Shown in pieces: positions 1-9,747 of a stretch of 64,000 bases of DNA. Below the pieces are notes generated by a model. It searched no databases. It saw nothing but the letters and a program-made list of their open reading frames with translations, and was not told the origin of the DNA. The stretch lies in assembly GCF_029023865.1 (NCBI RefSeq), contig NZ_CP118969.1, positions 1,736,001-1,800,000 on the forward strand, in the 5' to 3' direction. Numbering within the stretch: position 1 is the first letter of the stretch; each line of letters starts with the position of its first letter. The stretch comes from Lactococcus lactis (lineage in GTDB: Bacteria > Bacillota > Bacilli > Lactobacillales > Streptococcaceae). The position numbers and the translations under genes are program-made.

Positions 1-100
1 TATGAGAAAAAAATGATATGAAAATAAAATTTATTTAATACTTTTAAGACTATAATACTGCCTTTCTTACTAGTTTAAATTTTACTGACGGTCAGCAAAA

Positions 101-125
101 AAGACTGACCACATCAGTCTTTTTT
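101..125. terminator. Intrinsic terminator of the alpha/beta hydrolase gene
   Basis: AAGACTGA and TCAGTCTT form an 8-bp stem with a 5-nt loop. A T-run follows on the plus strand and an A-run precedes it, so it can act in both directions. The hydrolase stop codon (114-116) lies inside the right arm. Confidence 0.8.
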
Positions 126-917
126 TATTTTGTTGAGAAAAACAATGACTGCTTGGTTGAATTTCTCAATTTCTTCCAAATGTAAGATATGCCCACATCC
201 TTCAAAAATTTGAACTTCTGAATTTGGATTGTTTTGTAATTCACGCGCTGCTTGAGCATGAATTGCTGGAAAAATCGGAGATTTCTCGCCGGCAAAAAAT
301 AAATGTGGTTTTTTTTCTTGCCCAAGCTCAGGACGCCAATCTTGCAAAATAACATTTTGCAGTAAAGGACGATAGCGTTTGAAATCAAAAGGTTTCATTC
401 CATGTCCCAGTGTTCGTTTTACACTATCTGACAACTTTTTTTGTGTCAAACGAGTTTTTGGAAAATCATCAATAAATACTGACAGCTCTGTCAGTGTTTT
501 CCCATATTGACCATTGAGCCAATCTGCCGATTTGAAGAAAGTTGGGGCCTGATCTTCTGTAATTATTGCTGATACATTTTCGTCAGTAAATAATTCTTCA
601 TAAGCCATAATTGTTGCCGCACCCATCGAATGGCCAATTAAGACAACATTTTTTAATTGTAAATAGTCAATTAATTCTTTTAGGTCCATTGCCAAACGGT
701 GTAAAGTCAAGCCATAATCAACTTGTTGTGAATCTCCATGTGAGCGATGATCATAAGTAATCACCCGATAACCAGCATTTACAAATGTTTCTATTTGGGC
801 AAACCATGTAACTTCACTGGACGAATAGCCACCAATTAGAATCAGAGGTTGATTTAACTGATTGCCATAATCATGAAAATTTATTTTTACTAAATCATTT
901 GTTGTAAAAAAAGACAT
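114..917 (-). CDS. Alpha/beta-fold hydrolase (267 aa)
   Basis: This is a predicted cytoplasmic serine hydrolase or esterase with unknown substrate. An N-terminal beta strand leads to an oxyanion-type segment (LILIGGYSS, about residues 25-33). The nucleophile elbow GHSMGA (Ser near residue 97) and the late catalytic histidine in GCGHILHLE (about 242-250) are visible, with a DHRSHGDS segment after strand 4. The length is normal for the family and no signal peptide is seen. The start is supported by GAGAGGAAAC just upstream of ATG. The gene stands alone: a bidirectional terminator lies at its end and a 250-bp non-coding stretch lies upstream. The substrate cannot be inferred from sequence; haloperoxidase-like or proline-iminopeptidase-like relatives are possible. 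Confidence 0.85.
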   Translation of the reverse strand: MSFFTTNDLVKINFHDYGNQLNQPLILIGGYSSSEVTWFAQIETFVNAGYRVITYDHRSHGDSQQVDYGLTLHRLAMDLKELIDYLQLKNVVLIGHSMGAATIMAYEELFTDENVSAIITEDQAPTFFKSADWLNGQYGKTLTELSVFIDDFPKTRLTQKKLSDSVKRTLGHGMKPFDFKRYRPLLQNVILQDWRPELGQEKKPHLFFAGEKSPIFPAIHAQAARELQNNPNSEVQIFEGCGHILHLEEIEKFNQAVIVFLNKIKKD

Positions 918-964
918 TTTTGTTTCCTCTCAAGCTTTTTCCAATGTTTTCATTGTAACAAAAA

Positions 965-1110
965 TTCTGTCAGCACTGACCAATTATGATTTCTAGTAAC
1001 TGATTATTCTTCAGCCAGATAAAAATACTGACAATAAGTAAAAAAATTCTGTCAGTAAAATTTTTTAATGATGAATTTAAAAACTGACAGCCTAGCTATC
1101 AGTTTAATTA
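965..1110. repeat. Cluster of the TTACTGAC/GTCAGTAA word in a non-coding gap
   Basis: The gap 918-1168 has no gene. It holds several copies of the recurrent lactococcal word: CTGTCAGCACTGAC near 967, TACTGACAA near 1026, CTGTCAGTAA near 1050 and ACTGACAG near 1084. Inverted pairs could fold and may end the beta-glucosidase transcript, which finishes at 1169. I see no promoter that I trust for the hydrolase. Confidence 0.5.
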
Positions 1111-1168
1111 AGAGATATGAGTAAATCATAAGTTTTCTATCATTATTTCATCTTTATCACTTATTATT

Positions 1169-2530
1169 CTAATCCAAATGATCACCATTTGAAGCAAATA
1201 CATTTTTAAACCAATGAAATGATTTTTTTGGAATACGTTTATGACTTTTTGGATCCACATAAACAGCACCGTAACGTTTATCAATAGCACCAGATGAAGC
1301 AGGAATATCAATCAATCCCCAACCAAGATAACCCATAACTTCTACCCCGTCAGTAAATATTGCCTTTTTCATGGCTTCAAGATGTTTCTGATGATAAGAA
1401 ATTCTCAAGTCATCAGCAATTTTTGTTTTCCCATCCCAGATTTCTGACTGACCAATGCCATTTTCAATAGGAAAAACAGGCAATCCAAATTCATTATATA
1501 ATCTACTTAGAATTCTTCTAAAGCCTTCTGGGTCAATGGACCAATCCCATTGATTATGTTCAAGCAACGGATTTAATTCCATTCCTTTAGTCAAATAAGA
1601 ATTTGGTGCATCATTTTCTGTCAGCTGACTTGCATCAAGTAAAATTGAGCGATAATAAGAAAAAGAAATAAAGTCAGAAATTCCATTTTTTAAAATTTCT
1701 TCATCTCCTTTTTGAAAATCCATTTGGATGTTCTGATTTTTAACATAGGTCATAACCTCATGCGAATAATGACCAAAAGCATAAACATCACAGAGATTTC
1801 GATTATAAAATTCATCAAATTTTCTAAGATATAGATTATCTTTTGGTGAAAAAGTTGCGGGATATATTTCCGTAGTCGCCAACATTCCTCCTATTTTTGC
1901 TTCAAAATTTTCATGCAAAAATTGGGTCAATTCACAATGAGCAAGCATGGTGTGATGAAAAACAGTATACATATCAGAGAGTGTCAGCTCTTTTTTCAAA
2001 ACTCCCGAATAATGCTCAAAACCGTCAGCAAAATAAAGATTATGCTCATTAAAAACAATCCAATATTTGACTTTGTCAGCAAATCTTTTCATCATTTCTT
2101 GCCCAAATCTTACAAATGCTTCTTTCACTTTTCGGCTCAAAAAACCATTGTACTTTTCAGCCAGATTTAATGGCATATCGAAATGATAGAGACATATCAT
2201 AGGCTCAATTCCACGAGCAAGCAAATCATCAATCAGACGATTATAAAAGGCAATTCCTTCCTCATTAAATTCACCATCGCCGTCAGGAACAATTCGTGAC
2301 CAAGAAATTTGGAAACGATACATATTCATATTCATTTCTTTCATAAGATCTAGATCTTGGGAATAATGATGATAATTATCATTTGTTACTTGCCAATCTT
2401 TGGCAGAACGTCCAGCGGTATTCACATCATAGACAGAGGGTCCTTTTCCTCCTTCATTCCAGCCGCCTTCGGTTTGCATTGACGAAGTTGAATTCCCCCA
2501 GAAAAAATCTTTTGGCATTTTATTTTCCAT
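1169..2530 (-). CDS. 6-phospho-beta-glucosidase, glycoside hydrolase family 1 (453 aa)
   Basis: This cytoplasmic enzyme splits 6-phospho-beta-glucosides (for example cellobiose-6-P or aryl-glucoside-6-P) delivered by a PTS. The GH1 hallmarks are visible: N-terminal DFFWGNSTSSMQTEG, the acid/base region VFNEHN (NEP-like, here NEH) and the nucleophile region FPIENGIG (ENG). The chosen start at 2530 (protein begins MENKMPKD) has AAGGGGAC upstream; a longer reading to 2611 would start inside the EIIC spacer without a ribosome site and adds 27 non-conserved residues. The gene follows the EIIC gene directly and is probably co-transcribed. NEH in place of the usual NEP is a mild oddity; lactase-type 6-phospho-beta-galactosidase activity is less likely but not excluded. 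Confidence 0.88.
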   Translation of the reverse strand: MENKMPKDFFWGNSTSSMQTEGGWNEGGKGPSVYDVNTAGRSAKDWQVTNDNYHHYSQDLDLMKEMNMNMYRFQISWSRIVPDGDGEFNEEGIAFYNRLIDDLLARGIEPMICLYHFDMPLNLAEKYNGFLSRKVKEAFVRFGQEMMKRFADKVKYWIVFNEHNLYFADGFEHYSGVLKKELTLSDMYTVFHHTMLAHCELTQFLHENFEAKIGGMLATTEIYPATFSPKDNLYLRKFDEFYNRNLCDVYAFGHYSHEVMTYVKNQNIQMDFQKGDEEILKNGISDFISFSYYRSILLDASQLTENDAPNSYLTKGMELNPLLEHNQWDWSIDPEGFRRILSRLYNEFGLPVFPIENGIGQSEIWDGKTKIADDLRISYHQKHLEAMKKAIFTDGVEVMGYLGWGLIDIPASSGAIDKRYGAVYVDPKSHKRIPKKSFHWFKNVFASNGDHLD

Positions 2531-2614
2531 TTTGTCCCCTTTTATCTTTAATTTTATAAAAAGAAATCCCGAAGAAAAAGTTTCTCCGGAGTTTCTAATC
2601 TCCTTATTCAATTA

Positions 2615-4033
2615 CTAAGCAATAACTTCTTCAACTTCAGCATTTGCTTCTTGTTCTAACAACATTTTGTCATATTTTTTAGCAAATGGAAGATAAATCA
2701 AAATTGATTCTAAAAGCGCAATAACTTGCAGCACTGCATATTGCCAGCCTCCGATTAAAAAGCCAGAAATAATTGGTGGAGTGGTCCAAGGAGCGGCAAC
2801 ACCATTCATTGGCGGAACAATGTGAAAATAAATCGCTCCGTAAACCGTAGCCGAAACGACTACTGGAACAAGAAAGAATGGCAGAGCAAGAACTGGATTT
2901 AAAACAAGTGGCAATCCAAATAAGAAAGGTTCATTGATATTAAATAAACCTGGGACTAACTCTACTTTACCAATTGACTTCATCTGTTCTGAACGAGCAA
3001 AGAAAATCGTAAAGATAATTAATCCAAAAGTAATTCCTGACCCCGAAAGATTAATAAAGTTATTATAGAATTCATTGGTCACAATATGAGCACCATTAGC
3101 TAAACTCAATTTGTGAGATTGATAAAGGGATGCATTGGCAAAGGTATTTGGAATCAGAAAGGCAGAGGTAATTGCTCCCATAATAATTCCACCATGAACC
3201 CCAAAGAACCAGAAGAATGGAACTAAGAGTGAGATAATAATAATTCCACCAAATGAGCCGCCTAAACCTTGTAGAGGGACAGATAACCAATGATAAATAA
3301 AGGTTACTGCATCGGTATGACCAATTTTATCAAATAAAGCATAGACAACCGTAGCAGCGACGACAATTACTCCTGTTGGAATCATTGAAGTGAATTGATT
3401 AGCAACATTTGATGGGACTTGTTCAGGAAGTGTAATCTTCCAGCCTGCTTTCATCATTGCTGAATAAGCCCAGCCTGATAGAATACCAATAATAATGGCC
3501 GCAATCATCCCTTGACCACCGTTCCAAGTTAAATTGAGCACTCCTGTCACTGGATTATTTATAAAGACTTGCATGGCATGAGGAAGCTTTTCAAAAGCAG
3601 CCGTTGCTTGTGTTCCTGTGAGATTCCCAATGCCTGAGGCTTCTTTCCCAGTAGCTAGTGCCGCTGTGATTGGATTTGCAATACTTAGAGATTGAACAAT
3701 GAAAAATGCAGAGAGAGAAGTTAATCCTCCTTGTAAAGCAACATCACCAAATCCAGCTTCTTTGACATAAGAATAGCCAATACCGACTGCTGCCCAAATC
3801 GCTAAAATACCGAATGATACGTTAAATGCTTGGGTAAAAATTGCTGACCAGCCATTGTCTGATAACCATTTTGCCACAGGTGGAATTGGAATATTCGCCA
3901 GAATTAAGAAAATTGACCCAACAATGATAAATGGCATGGCAAAAAGCATTCCATTTTTCAAAGCAGTCATCGCTCGTGTATTCACGAATTTCATAATTGG
4001 CGGTAAGACTTTATTATTTATGAAGCCGTTCAT
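2615..4033 (-). CDS. PTS EIIC, cellobiose/lactose (CelB-type) permease (472 aa)
   Basis: This is the membrane subunit of a sugar phosphotransferase system of the lactose/cellobiose family, with about ten hydrophobic segments. Family features include the N-terminal amphipathic part followed by TALKNGMLFAMPFIIVGS, the central FFGVHGG loop and the substrate-loop region with NINEPFLFGLPLVLNP (about 365-380), which carries the conserved NEP. Length is typical. No EIIA or EIIB gene is in the window, so it must borrow them; in L. lactis the separate PtcA/PtcB proteins are known to serve such EIICs (established for the species, inferred here). A good AAAGGAGG ribosome site precedes ATG. It lies between an RpiR regulator and a 6-phospho-beta-glucosidase. 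Confidence 0.9.
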   Translation of the reverse strand: MNGFINNKVLPPIMKFVNTRAMTALKNGMLFAMPFIIVGSIFLILANIPIPPVAKWLSDNGWSAIFTQAFNVSFGILAIWAAVGIGYSYVKEAGFGDVALQGGLTSLSAFFIVQSLSIANPITAALATGKEASGIGNLTGTQATAAFEKLPHAMQVFINNPVTGVLNLTWNGGQGMIAAIIIGILSGWAYSAMMKAGWKITLPEQVPSNVANQFTSMIPTGVIVVAATVVYALFDKIGHTDAVTFIYHWLSVPLQGLGGSFGGIIIISLLVPFFWFFGVHGGIIMGAITSAFLIPNTFANASLYQSHKLSLANGAHIVTNEFYNNFINLSGSGITFGLIIFTIFFARSEQMKSIGKVELVPGLFNINEPFLFGLPLVLNPVLALPFFLVPVVVSATVYGAIYFHIVPPMNGVAAPWTTPPIISGFLIGGWQYAVLQVIALLESILIYLPFAKKYDKMLLEQEANAEVEEVIA

Positions 4034-4047
4034 AAATAAACCTCCTT

Positions 4048-4333
4048 TAAGATGTGAGCCCGACGGTTCTGAAATGAGGAAAATTGTCTTTTGTGCTGGC
4101 GTTTTGCCCCACCAACAAGTGCTTTAACACTTAGCTGGAATGCTCAACGTATTTTATCTATCTACGCAGCAAGCTGCTACACAATCCATTCGCTCTAAGC
4201 GACTATCTTTGCTGATTTCATCAGCTACGCTGTCCGTTTTCTCTACTTGCTAAAGCAAGTGATAAAAAGGCAAAGTTGCAAGGCGAATCGCATTTTCACT
4301 TATTTCAAGAAGGTCGAACTCAATTTGTTAAGA
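4048..4333 (-). repeat. Modular hairpin element in the 5' leader of the EIIC gene
   Basis: This 285-bp non-coding stretch is built of small hairpins and fills most of the gap 4034-4447. Read on the minus strand it opens with AACAAATTGAGTTCGACC and ends with GTCGGGCTCACATCTTA just before the EIIC ribosome site, so its ends are imperfect inverted repeats. Inside are stems such as ACTTGC-TAAA-GCAAGT (4245-4260), AAGTGCTTTAACACTT (near 4110) and CGCTCTAAGCG. A 46-nt block (4228-4273) recurs exactly at 46399-46444. Related elements occur at other gene junctions in the window. Function is unknown. Confidence 0.65.
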
Positions 4334-4352
4334 CAGTTCAGATACTTTGAAT

Positions 4353-4382
4353 ACTGTACTCTTTTAATTAAACCGCTTACAA
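4353..4382 (-). promoter_or_regulatory. Promoter and cre-like site for the EIIC-beta-glucosidase operon
   Basis: On the minus strand, -35 TTGTAA (4377-4382) and -10 TACAGT (4353-4358) are 18 bp apart. A 14-bp sequence at 4368-4381 (TGTAAGCGGTTTAA) matches the CcpA cre consensus WGWAARCGYTWWMA at all but one position and overlaps the -35. Catabolite control by CcpA is therefore likely; activity is inferred. Just upstream, CCCCTT/AAGGGG arms at 4393-4417 could end the rpiR transcript. Confidence 0.5.
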
Positions 4383-4447
4383 TATAATAATACCCCTTAC
4401 AATTTTTTTTGCAAGGGGCTTTTCTATCTTTGTTACCTGTTACAGGA

Positions 4448-5203
4448 TTAGTTACATTTATCAGCTTTTTCCATTGCCTGATGAGCTAGTATTTCAATAA
4501 AAGCAATGACTGGGAGCTGAGAAGTCAAATTTTCAAGTGGGTCATAGGCGGAATATTCCGTTTGGAATCCATAAGTTAAATTTATATTTGAAAGTTTGGA
4601 TAAGGTCGTTTCTGGATGATTTGTAATTGAAATAATCTTTGCTGGCGCTTCCTCTCTTAGCTTGACAACTCGTTCAATAATCTTATCTGTTTCACCCGAA
4701 GCGGATAAGACAATGCTTAAAACGTCTGGTGCACCTTTGCCCTTAACGGCCTGATAAGGATCAGAAATGGCATAAGATTCTAAGCCAATATTTGTAAAAT
4801 AGCGGGCACCATATTCAGCTAAAGCTCCTGAAGAACCTACTCCAATAAAAATAATATAACGAGCTTCTCGAATTAATTTGACAGCTTCTTCTAATTTTCT
4901 TCCCGCTTCCTTAGAGGTTATTTTTCGTAAAAATAGGTCGAGTTGTAATAAATTTTCATAGTAATTCACTGGAATTTCTGTCAGTTGATTTTGGTTTTTA
5001 AGATAATATTTTAGTTCTACCCAGCCCTCAAAACCAAGTTTTCTGGTCATGCGCATAACTGTTGCTGTGGAAACATGGACAGCTTGTGCAAGCTGTCTGA
5101 CTGACATTTTATCAATACTTGATAAATTAGATAAGATAAAATTAAATGTCGCAGTTTCTAGTTCATTGAGCGTTCGAACTTGTTCGGGCAAGAAATCAAT
5201 CAT
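4448..5203 (-). CDS. RpiR-family transcriptional regulator with SIS domain (251 aa)
   Basis: This DNA-binding sugar-phosphate sensor has an N-terminal helix-turn-helix (about residues 20-75; SVRQLAQAVHVSTATVMRMTRKLG region) and a C-terminal SIS sugar-isomerase-like domain (about 110-240; FIGVGSSGALA and SASGETDKI motifs). It lies immediately upstream of, and in the same direction as, the EIIC and 6-phospho-beta-glucosidase genes, which suggests that it controls them in response to a phosphorylated beta-glucoside. Whether it activates or represses is not visible. A ribosome-site-like AAAGG lies rather far (about 14 nt) from the ATG, so the exact start is slightly uncertain. Confidence 0.85.
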   Translation of the reverse strand: MIDFLPEQVRTLNELETATFNFILSNLSSIDKMSVRQLAQAVHVSTATVMRMTRKLGFEGWVELKYYLKNQNQLTEIPVNYYENLLQLDLFLRKITSKEAGRKLEEAVKLIREARYIIFIGVGSSGALAEYGARYFTNIGLESYAISDPYQAVKGKGAPDVLSIVLSASGETDKIIERVVKLREEAPAKIISITNHPETTLSKLSNINLTYGFQTEYSAYDPLENLTSQLPVIAFIEILAHQAMEKADKCN

Positions 5204-5345
5204 TTTTACTGACCCAACCTTTCTTATGTTGTTGATTATTTATTTGTTATCCTGAGCGAACTCATCAGTAGCGATTTTTATTTAATAAATAAATTACTGA
5301 CAGAATTTTGAGGGTCAACTCTAAACTCTTCTGTGACTTCCAAAA

Positions 5346-5395
5346 TAAAATAAGCTAGTCGACAAATTGTCAACCAGCTTATTTTACTTTTTTTT
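5346..5395. terminator. Terminator after leuS
   Basis: TAAAATAAGCT (5346-5356) pairs with AGCTTATTTTA (5376-5386), with an inner GACAAATTGTC palindrome. T-rich tracts flank both sides, so it can end the leuS transcript (minus) and block plus-strand reading. The rest of the gap 5204-5468 holds TTACTGACAG words near 5296 and 5418 and nothing else I recognise. Confidence 0.75.
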
Positions 5396-5468
5396 CTTTA
5401 GCTCTCATTTTTTTTACTGACAGCTAATTATTATAAGATTTAACTGATAAATGTTCAGATTGTCATCT

Positions 5469-7958
5469 TTATTTTACAACAATATTAACTAATTTATTTG
5501 GAACAGCAATTACTTTGACCACGTTTTTACCTTCAAGAGCCTCAGCAACTGATTCACGACCAATTTTTTCAAGTTCTTCACGCGCTAAATCTTTAGCAAT
5601 TTTAATTTTTGCTTTTAATTTACCATTAATTTGAACAACAATTTCAACTTCTGATTCAATTAATTTGCTTTCGTCAAATGTTGGCCAAGCAACATAAGAA
5701 ATTCCAGCTTCATTACCTAATTTTACCCAAAGTTCTTCAGCAATATGTGGTGCAAATGGCGCCAAAAGTTGGACAAAGCCATTAGCGTATTCTAACGGTA
5801 AAGCTTTTGCTTTATTAACTGCATTAACAAAAATCATTAATTGGGAAATTGCAGTGTTAAAGTACATCAAGTCCAAACGCTCAGTAACATTTTTCACTGT
5901 TTCATTGTAAACTTTGTCCAACTCTCCATTATTTTCAGCTTTAATCTCTGAATTTTCAATCATTCGAACAGCTCGGTCTAGGAATTTACGAGCCCCTTCA
6001 AGGCCTTCTTCTGACCATGGAATACTTGCATCAAGTGGACCCATGAACATTTCATAAACACGTAAAGTATCAGCTCCATAATGTTCAACAACATCATCAG
6101 GATTAACAACATTTTTAAGAGATTTAGACATTTTAGCTGGAGCTTGTTCAAGGGCTTCACCTGTTTCCATATGGTAAAAGCCACTATCACGTTTTTCAAC
6201 CTTATCAGTTGCAACTAAGGCCCCACGATGATCACGATAAGAGGTTCCGAGAATCATTCCTTGGTTAAAGAGTTTTTGGAAAGGTTCTTTAGTTGGAACA
6301 ACTCCTAAATCATAAAGCACTTTATGCCAGAAACGAGCGTAAAGTAAGTGAAGAACAGCATGTTCAGCCCCTCCCACATAGATATCAACTGGCAACCATT
6401 CTTTGAGAAGTTCTGGGTCTGCCAAAGCTTCGCTATTATTTGGGTCAATATAGCGAAGGTAATACCAACTTGAACCTGCCCATTGTGGCATTGTATTAGT
6501 TTCACGGCGACCTTTTAGGCCATCTGCGCGTGTGACTTCCAACCAATCTGTCAAGTTAGCCAAAGGAGACTCACCAGTTCCTGACGGTTTGATATCAGAG
6601 GTTACTGGTAAAACAAGAGGAAGTTCATCTTCTGAGAGCGCTGTTGATGTGCCATCTTCCCAATGAATAATTGGAATTGGTTCACCCCAATAACGTTGAC
6701 GACTAAAGAGCCAGTCACGCAAGCGGTAAGTGATTTTCTTTTTCCCAATTTTCTTTTCTTCTAAAAATTCAATGGCTTTTTCAATCGCTTGTGCCTTGTC
6801 AAGTCCATTCAAAAATTCTGAATTAATATGAGGGCCATCTTCTGTATAAACAGCTTCTTCTACATTTCCACCTTCAACAACAGGCAAAATTTCAAGTCCA
6901 TAGACCTTAGCAAATTCCCAGTCACGTTCGTCGTGAGCAGGAACTGCCATAACAGCACCATGTCCATAAGAAGCAAGAACATAATCTGCAACCCAAATTG
7001 GCATTTTACGGCCATTAATTGGGTTAATCGCGTAAGCTCCGGTAAATGCTCCAGTTTTTTCTTTAGAAAGGTCTGTACGGGCTAAATCAGATTTCAAGCT
7101 CGCTTTGCGACGGTATTCAGCAACAGCTTCTTTTTGCTCAGGTGTCGTAATAGCATCAACTAAATCATGTTCAGGTGCAAGCACAGCATAAGTTGCCCCA
7201 AAAAGGGTATCAGGACGAGTCGTAAAGACTTCAAATGATTTGTCGGTTCCTGCAACTTCAAAAGTCACATCTGCTCCTACTGATTTCCCAATCCAATTCC
7301 GCTGCATTTCTTTGATTGATTCAGGCCAATCGACTTCTTCAAGGTCTTCAAGTAAACGTTCCGCATAAGCTGTAATTTTAAGCATCCATTGGCGCATTGG
7401 TTTACGAACAACAGGATAACCCCCGCGTTCAGAAGTTCCGTCTGGAAGCACTTCTTCATTGGCAATAGCCGTTCCAAGTTCTTCAACCCAGTTAACAGCT
7501 ACTTCTGCTTCATAAGCTAACCCTTTTTCATAAAGTTTAGTAAAAATCCACTGTGTCCATTTATAAAAATTTGGGTCAGTTGTATTAACTTCACGTTCCC
7601 AGTCATAACTAAAACCTAAGCTATTGATTTGACGTTTAAAGTTAGCAATATTTTCAGCTGTAAATTCTGCTGGGTCATTTCCTGTATCCATTGCATATTG
7701 TTCAGCAGGTAAACCAAAGGCATCCCAGCCCATTGGATGAAGAACATTGAACCCTTGAGCGCGTTTGTAACGGCTCAAAATATCAGTTGCAGTATAACCT
7801 TCGGGGTGTCCAACGTGAAGTCCTGCACCAGATGGATAAGGGAACATGTCTAGAGCATAAAATTTTGGTTTATTTTTATCTGTTCCTGTACGGAAAGTTT
7901 TGTTATCCGCCCAGTATTTTTGCCATTTGGCTTCTATTTCTTGATGATTGTATTCCAT
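5469..7958 (-). CDS. leuS: Leucyl-tRNA synthetase (829 aa)
   Basis: This class I aminoacyl-tRNA synthetase charges tRNA-Leu. The HIGH-type motif is in [16 protein letters not shown] (about 40-55) and the KMSKS loop is near 608-612 (KMSKSLKN). The CP1 editing insertion lies between them with [12 protein letters not shown] (threonine-rich site) and [15 protein letters not shown]. The C-terminal anticodon-binding and small C-terminal domain ends with [11 protein letters not shown]. Full length for bacterial LeuRS. The 70-bp leader upstream contains only a short GAGTTCA...AACTC inverted repeat and has no room for a T-box, which is notable for a Gram-positive synthetase gene. Confidence 0.98.
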   Translation of the reverse strand: MEYNHQEIEAKWQKYWADNKTFRTGTDKNKPKFYALDMFPYPSGAGLHVGHPEGYTATDILSRYKRAQGFNVLHPMGWDAFGLPAEQYAMDTGNDPAEFTAENIANFKRQINSLGFSYDWEREVNTTDPNFYKWTQWIFTKLYEKGLAYEAEVAVNWVEELGTAIANEEVLPDGTSERGGYPVVRKPMRQWMLKITAYAERLLEDLEEVDWPESIKEMQRNWIGKSVGADVTFEVAGTDKSFEVFTTRPDTLFGATYAVLAPEHDLVDAITTPEQKEAVAEYRRKASLKSDLARTDLSKEKTGAFTGAYAINPINGRKMPIWVADYVLASYGHGAVMAVPAHDERDWEFAKVYGLEILPVVEGGNVEEAVYTEDGPHINSEFLNGLDKAQAIEKAIEFLEEKKIGKKKITYRLRDWLFSRQRYWGEPIPIIHWEDGTSTALSEDELPLVLPVTSDIKPSGTGESPLANLTDWLEVTRADGLKGRRETNTMPQWAGSSWYYLRYIDPNNSEALADPELLKEWLPVDIYVGGAEHAVLHLLYARFWHKVLYDLGVVPTKEPFQKLFNQGMILGTSYRDHRGALVATDKVEKRDSGFYHMETGEALEQAPAKMSKSLKNVVNPDDVVEHYGADTLRVYEMFMGPLDASIPWSEEGLEGARKFLDRAVRMIENSEIKAENNGELDKVYNETVKNVTERLDLMYFNTAISQLMIFVNAVNKAKALPLEYANGFVQLLAPFAPHIAEELWVKLGNEAGISYVAWPTFDESKLIESEVEIVVQINGKLKAKIKIAKDLAREELEKIGRESVAEALEGKNVVKVIAVPNKLVNIVVK

Positions 7959-7965
7959 ATTAAAG

Positions 7966-7998
7966 ATTTGAGTTCAATTTTATTAAACTCAGTTCCTT
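7966..7998 (-). repeat. Short inverted repeat upstream of leuS
   Basis: GAGTTCAATTTTATTAAACTC is a compact hairpin directly upstream of the leuS start. Its outer arms resemble the GAGTTCGA/GTCGGRCTC ends of the larger junction elements in this window, so it may be a minimal member. Confidence 0.4.
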
Positions 7999-8028
7999 TC
8001 TCATAATATTGCTAATGTAAATTGTCTT

Positions 8029-8700
8029 TTATAATAAATTATAAGCGAGAGTTAGGTCACTTCCCGAAAGCTGTAAGCCATATTTTTGCTCATATTTTTT
8101 GATTTTATTAATCAGCGTATTTCGATGAACATAAAGTATTTTTGCTGCTTTCGTTTGATTGCTACTTGCTTTATACATTGCTTCAACTAGTTTTTGGTCT
8201 TCAGGATTTTCTAATAAATCTTTACGGATTTCTTGTAAAATTCTATTTTCTGATAGATTTAGACTTTCTGATAAAATGTATTCACTAAAAGTTTGCTGAC
8301 TTTCAAAAATTTTGTATTCTTCAGAGTATGCTTCAGAGAGTTTATTTTTCTCGACAAAACGGCCAACATAAGCCGTCACCTCTTCACCCATATCTTGCGA
8401 AAGCGTTTGAAAAATATCAAAAAGTTCTGAGTTTGTGGGACTATCAGTTGAAAATGCTTCTATCACAATTTTTTCTTCCCCAATGCTTTTTACAAAATCA
8501 GGTAAAAGTAGCTTTAAAGTATTTTCCAATTCTTCAAAATTATTTCCTGAAAATTGTAAAATACGATAGCGGCCATTAGGAAGTTTATCAGTCTTCAATT
8601 TTCTGTCAGTAAAAATCAATTCTGTCAGTAACTTTTCTCGCTCTGTCAGTTGACTGGGGTCAACTTTCTCGTAAAGTTTTCTAATTTTTTCTAGTTCCAT
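8029..8700 (-). CDS. PucR/CdaR-type helix-turn-helix protein (223 aa)
   Basis: The C-terminal 60 residues form a PucR-type HTH: NQTKAAKILYVHRNTLINKIKK (about 178-199) followed by a YGLQLSGSDLTLAYNLL tail, as in PucR_HTH_30 proteins. The N-terminal 150 residues match no domain I can name; they are acidic and leucine-rich. The protein is probably a transcription factor of unknown target. It lies between prs (terminated just upstream) and leuS, in the same direction. The ATG at 8700 has no ribosome-binding site: it directly abuts the T-run of the prs terminator. Either the true start is internal or translation begins unusually. The DNA encodes three CTGTCAGT words near 8605-8650. Confidence 0.75.
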   Translation of the reverse strand: MELEKIRKLYEKVDPSQLTEREKLLTELIFTDRKLKTDKLPNGRYRILQFSGNNFEELENTLKLLLPDFVKSIGEEKIVIEAFSTDSPTNSELFDIFQTLSQDMGEEVTAYVGRFVEKNKLSEAYSEEYKIFESQQTFSEYILSESLNLSENRILQEIRKDLLENPEDQKLVEAMYKASSNQTKAAKILYVHRNTLINKIKKYEQKYGLQLSGSDLTLAYNLL

Positions 8701-8705
8701 TTTTT

Positions 8706-8728
8706 AAAAAAGCGACCTCTGGTCGCTT
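8706..8728 (-). terminator. Terminator after prs
   Basis: AAGCGACC and GGTCGCTT pair around an AGA loop and are followed on the minus strand by a T-run, which runs straight into the ATG of the PucR-type gene. Confidence 0.8.
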
Positions 8729-8772
8729 GAAGTCTTATCCTAAATCCACTTTGAATTCCAACAATTACTAGT

Positions 8773-9747
8773 TTAGATTTGTTCTGAAGGAAGATGTAAT
8801 TCAAAGAGTGGTGACAATGGACGGCGTTCGTGAATACGAATAATCGCATCAGCAAGCAAGTGAGCAATTGAAAGTTGAACAATTTTTTCACTTTGACGTT
8901 CTTCTGGCATTTCAATAGTATCCAAAACAACGAGTTTAGTAATTGCTGAATTATTAATTCTCTCGATAGCTGGTCCTGAAAGTACGGCATGAGTACATGA
9001 AGCGTAGACTTCTGTTGCACCAAGTTCTTTAAGGGCATTGGCCGCTAAAGTAATTGTTCCAGCCGTATCAATCATGTCATCAATCAAGATACATTTTTTC
9101 CCTTGAACATCACCGATGATATTCATAATTTCTGCCACATTGGCACGAGGACGACGTTTATCAATGATAGCAAGTGGTGCTTTCAAGAAGTTTGCTAACT
9201 TGCGCGCACGTCCTACTCCACCATGGTCAGGCGAAACGACAACGATATCATCACCAGCAGAAACCAATTGACGACGGAAATATTCAGCAATCAATGGTGA
9301 ACCCATAAGGTGGTCAACTGGAATGTTGAAGAATCCTTGAATTTGTGGTGCGTGAAGGTCGAAAGTAATTAAACGGTCGGCACCAGCAATTTGAAGCATG
9401 TTTGCTACGAGTTTTGATGTGATTGGTTCACGAGCACGAGCTTTACGGTCTTGACGAGCATAACCATAGTAAGGTAAGACAATGTTAATTGATGCAGCAG
9501 AGGCACGACGCAATGCATCCATCATAATCAAGAGTTCCATCAAGTTATCATTGACAGGGTCACTTGTTGATTGAAGGATAAACACATGATCACCACGAAC
9601 TGATTCGTCAATATGAACGACAGTTTCGCCATCCGAATGTGCACCAACACTTACTTTTCCAAGCTCAATTCCAATTTCTTTAGCCACTTTTTGGGCTAAT
9701 TCGTGGTTAGAAGAGAGCGAAAACAACTTCAAATTTGAATACGACAT
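8773..9747 (-). CDS. prs: Ribose-phosphate pyrophosphokinase, PRPP synthase (324 aa)
   Basis: It makes PRPP from ribose-5-phosphate and ATP for nucleotide, histidine, tryptophan and NAD synthesis. Class I features are visible: the N-terminal GVSVGxxxDGE-type segment, the flexible-loop [17 protein letters not shown] (about 95-111) and the PRPP-binding loop [13 protein letters not shown] (about 218-230). Length is typical. AGAAAGG precedes the ATG. It is probably monocistronic, since a terminator lies 45 bp after its stop codon and a 176-bp gap precedes it. Confidence 0.97.
   Translation of the reverse strand: MSYSNLKLFSLSSNHELAQKVAKEIGIELGKVSVGAHSDGETVVHIDESVRGDHVFILQSTSDPVNDNLMELLIMMDALRRASAASINIVLPYYGYARQDRKARAREPITSKLVANMLQIAGADRLITFDLHAPQIQGFFNIPVDHLMGSPLIAEYFRRQLVSAGDDIVVVSPDHGGVGRARKLANFLKAPLAIIDKRRPRANVAEIMNIIGDVQGKKCILIDDMIDTAGTITLAANALKELGATEVYASCTHAVLSGPAIERINNSAITKLVVLDTIEMPEERQSEKIVQLSIAHLLADAIIRIHERRPLSPLFELHLPSEQI

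Noticed and set aside
2531-2611. 27-residue N-terminal extension of the 6-phospho-beta-glucosidase
   Set aside because: No ribosome site at 2611; AAGGGGAC and the conserved GH1 N-terminus support 2530.
7959-8028. T-box leader for leuS
   Set aside because: Only 70 bp separate leuS from the upstream gene, and no T-box core (UGGN'CC-type bulge with antiterminator) is seen. The same holds for metG.
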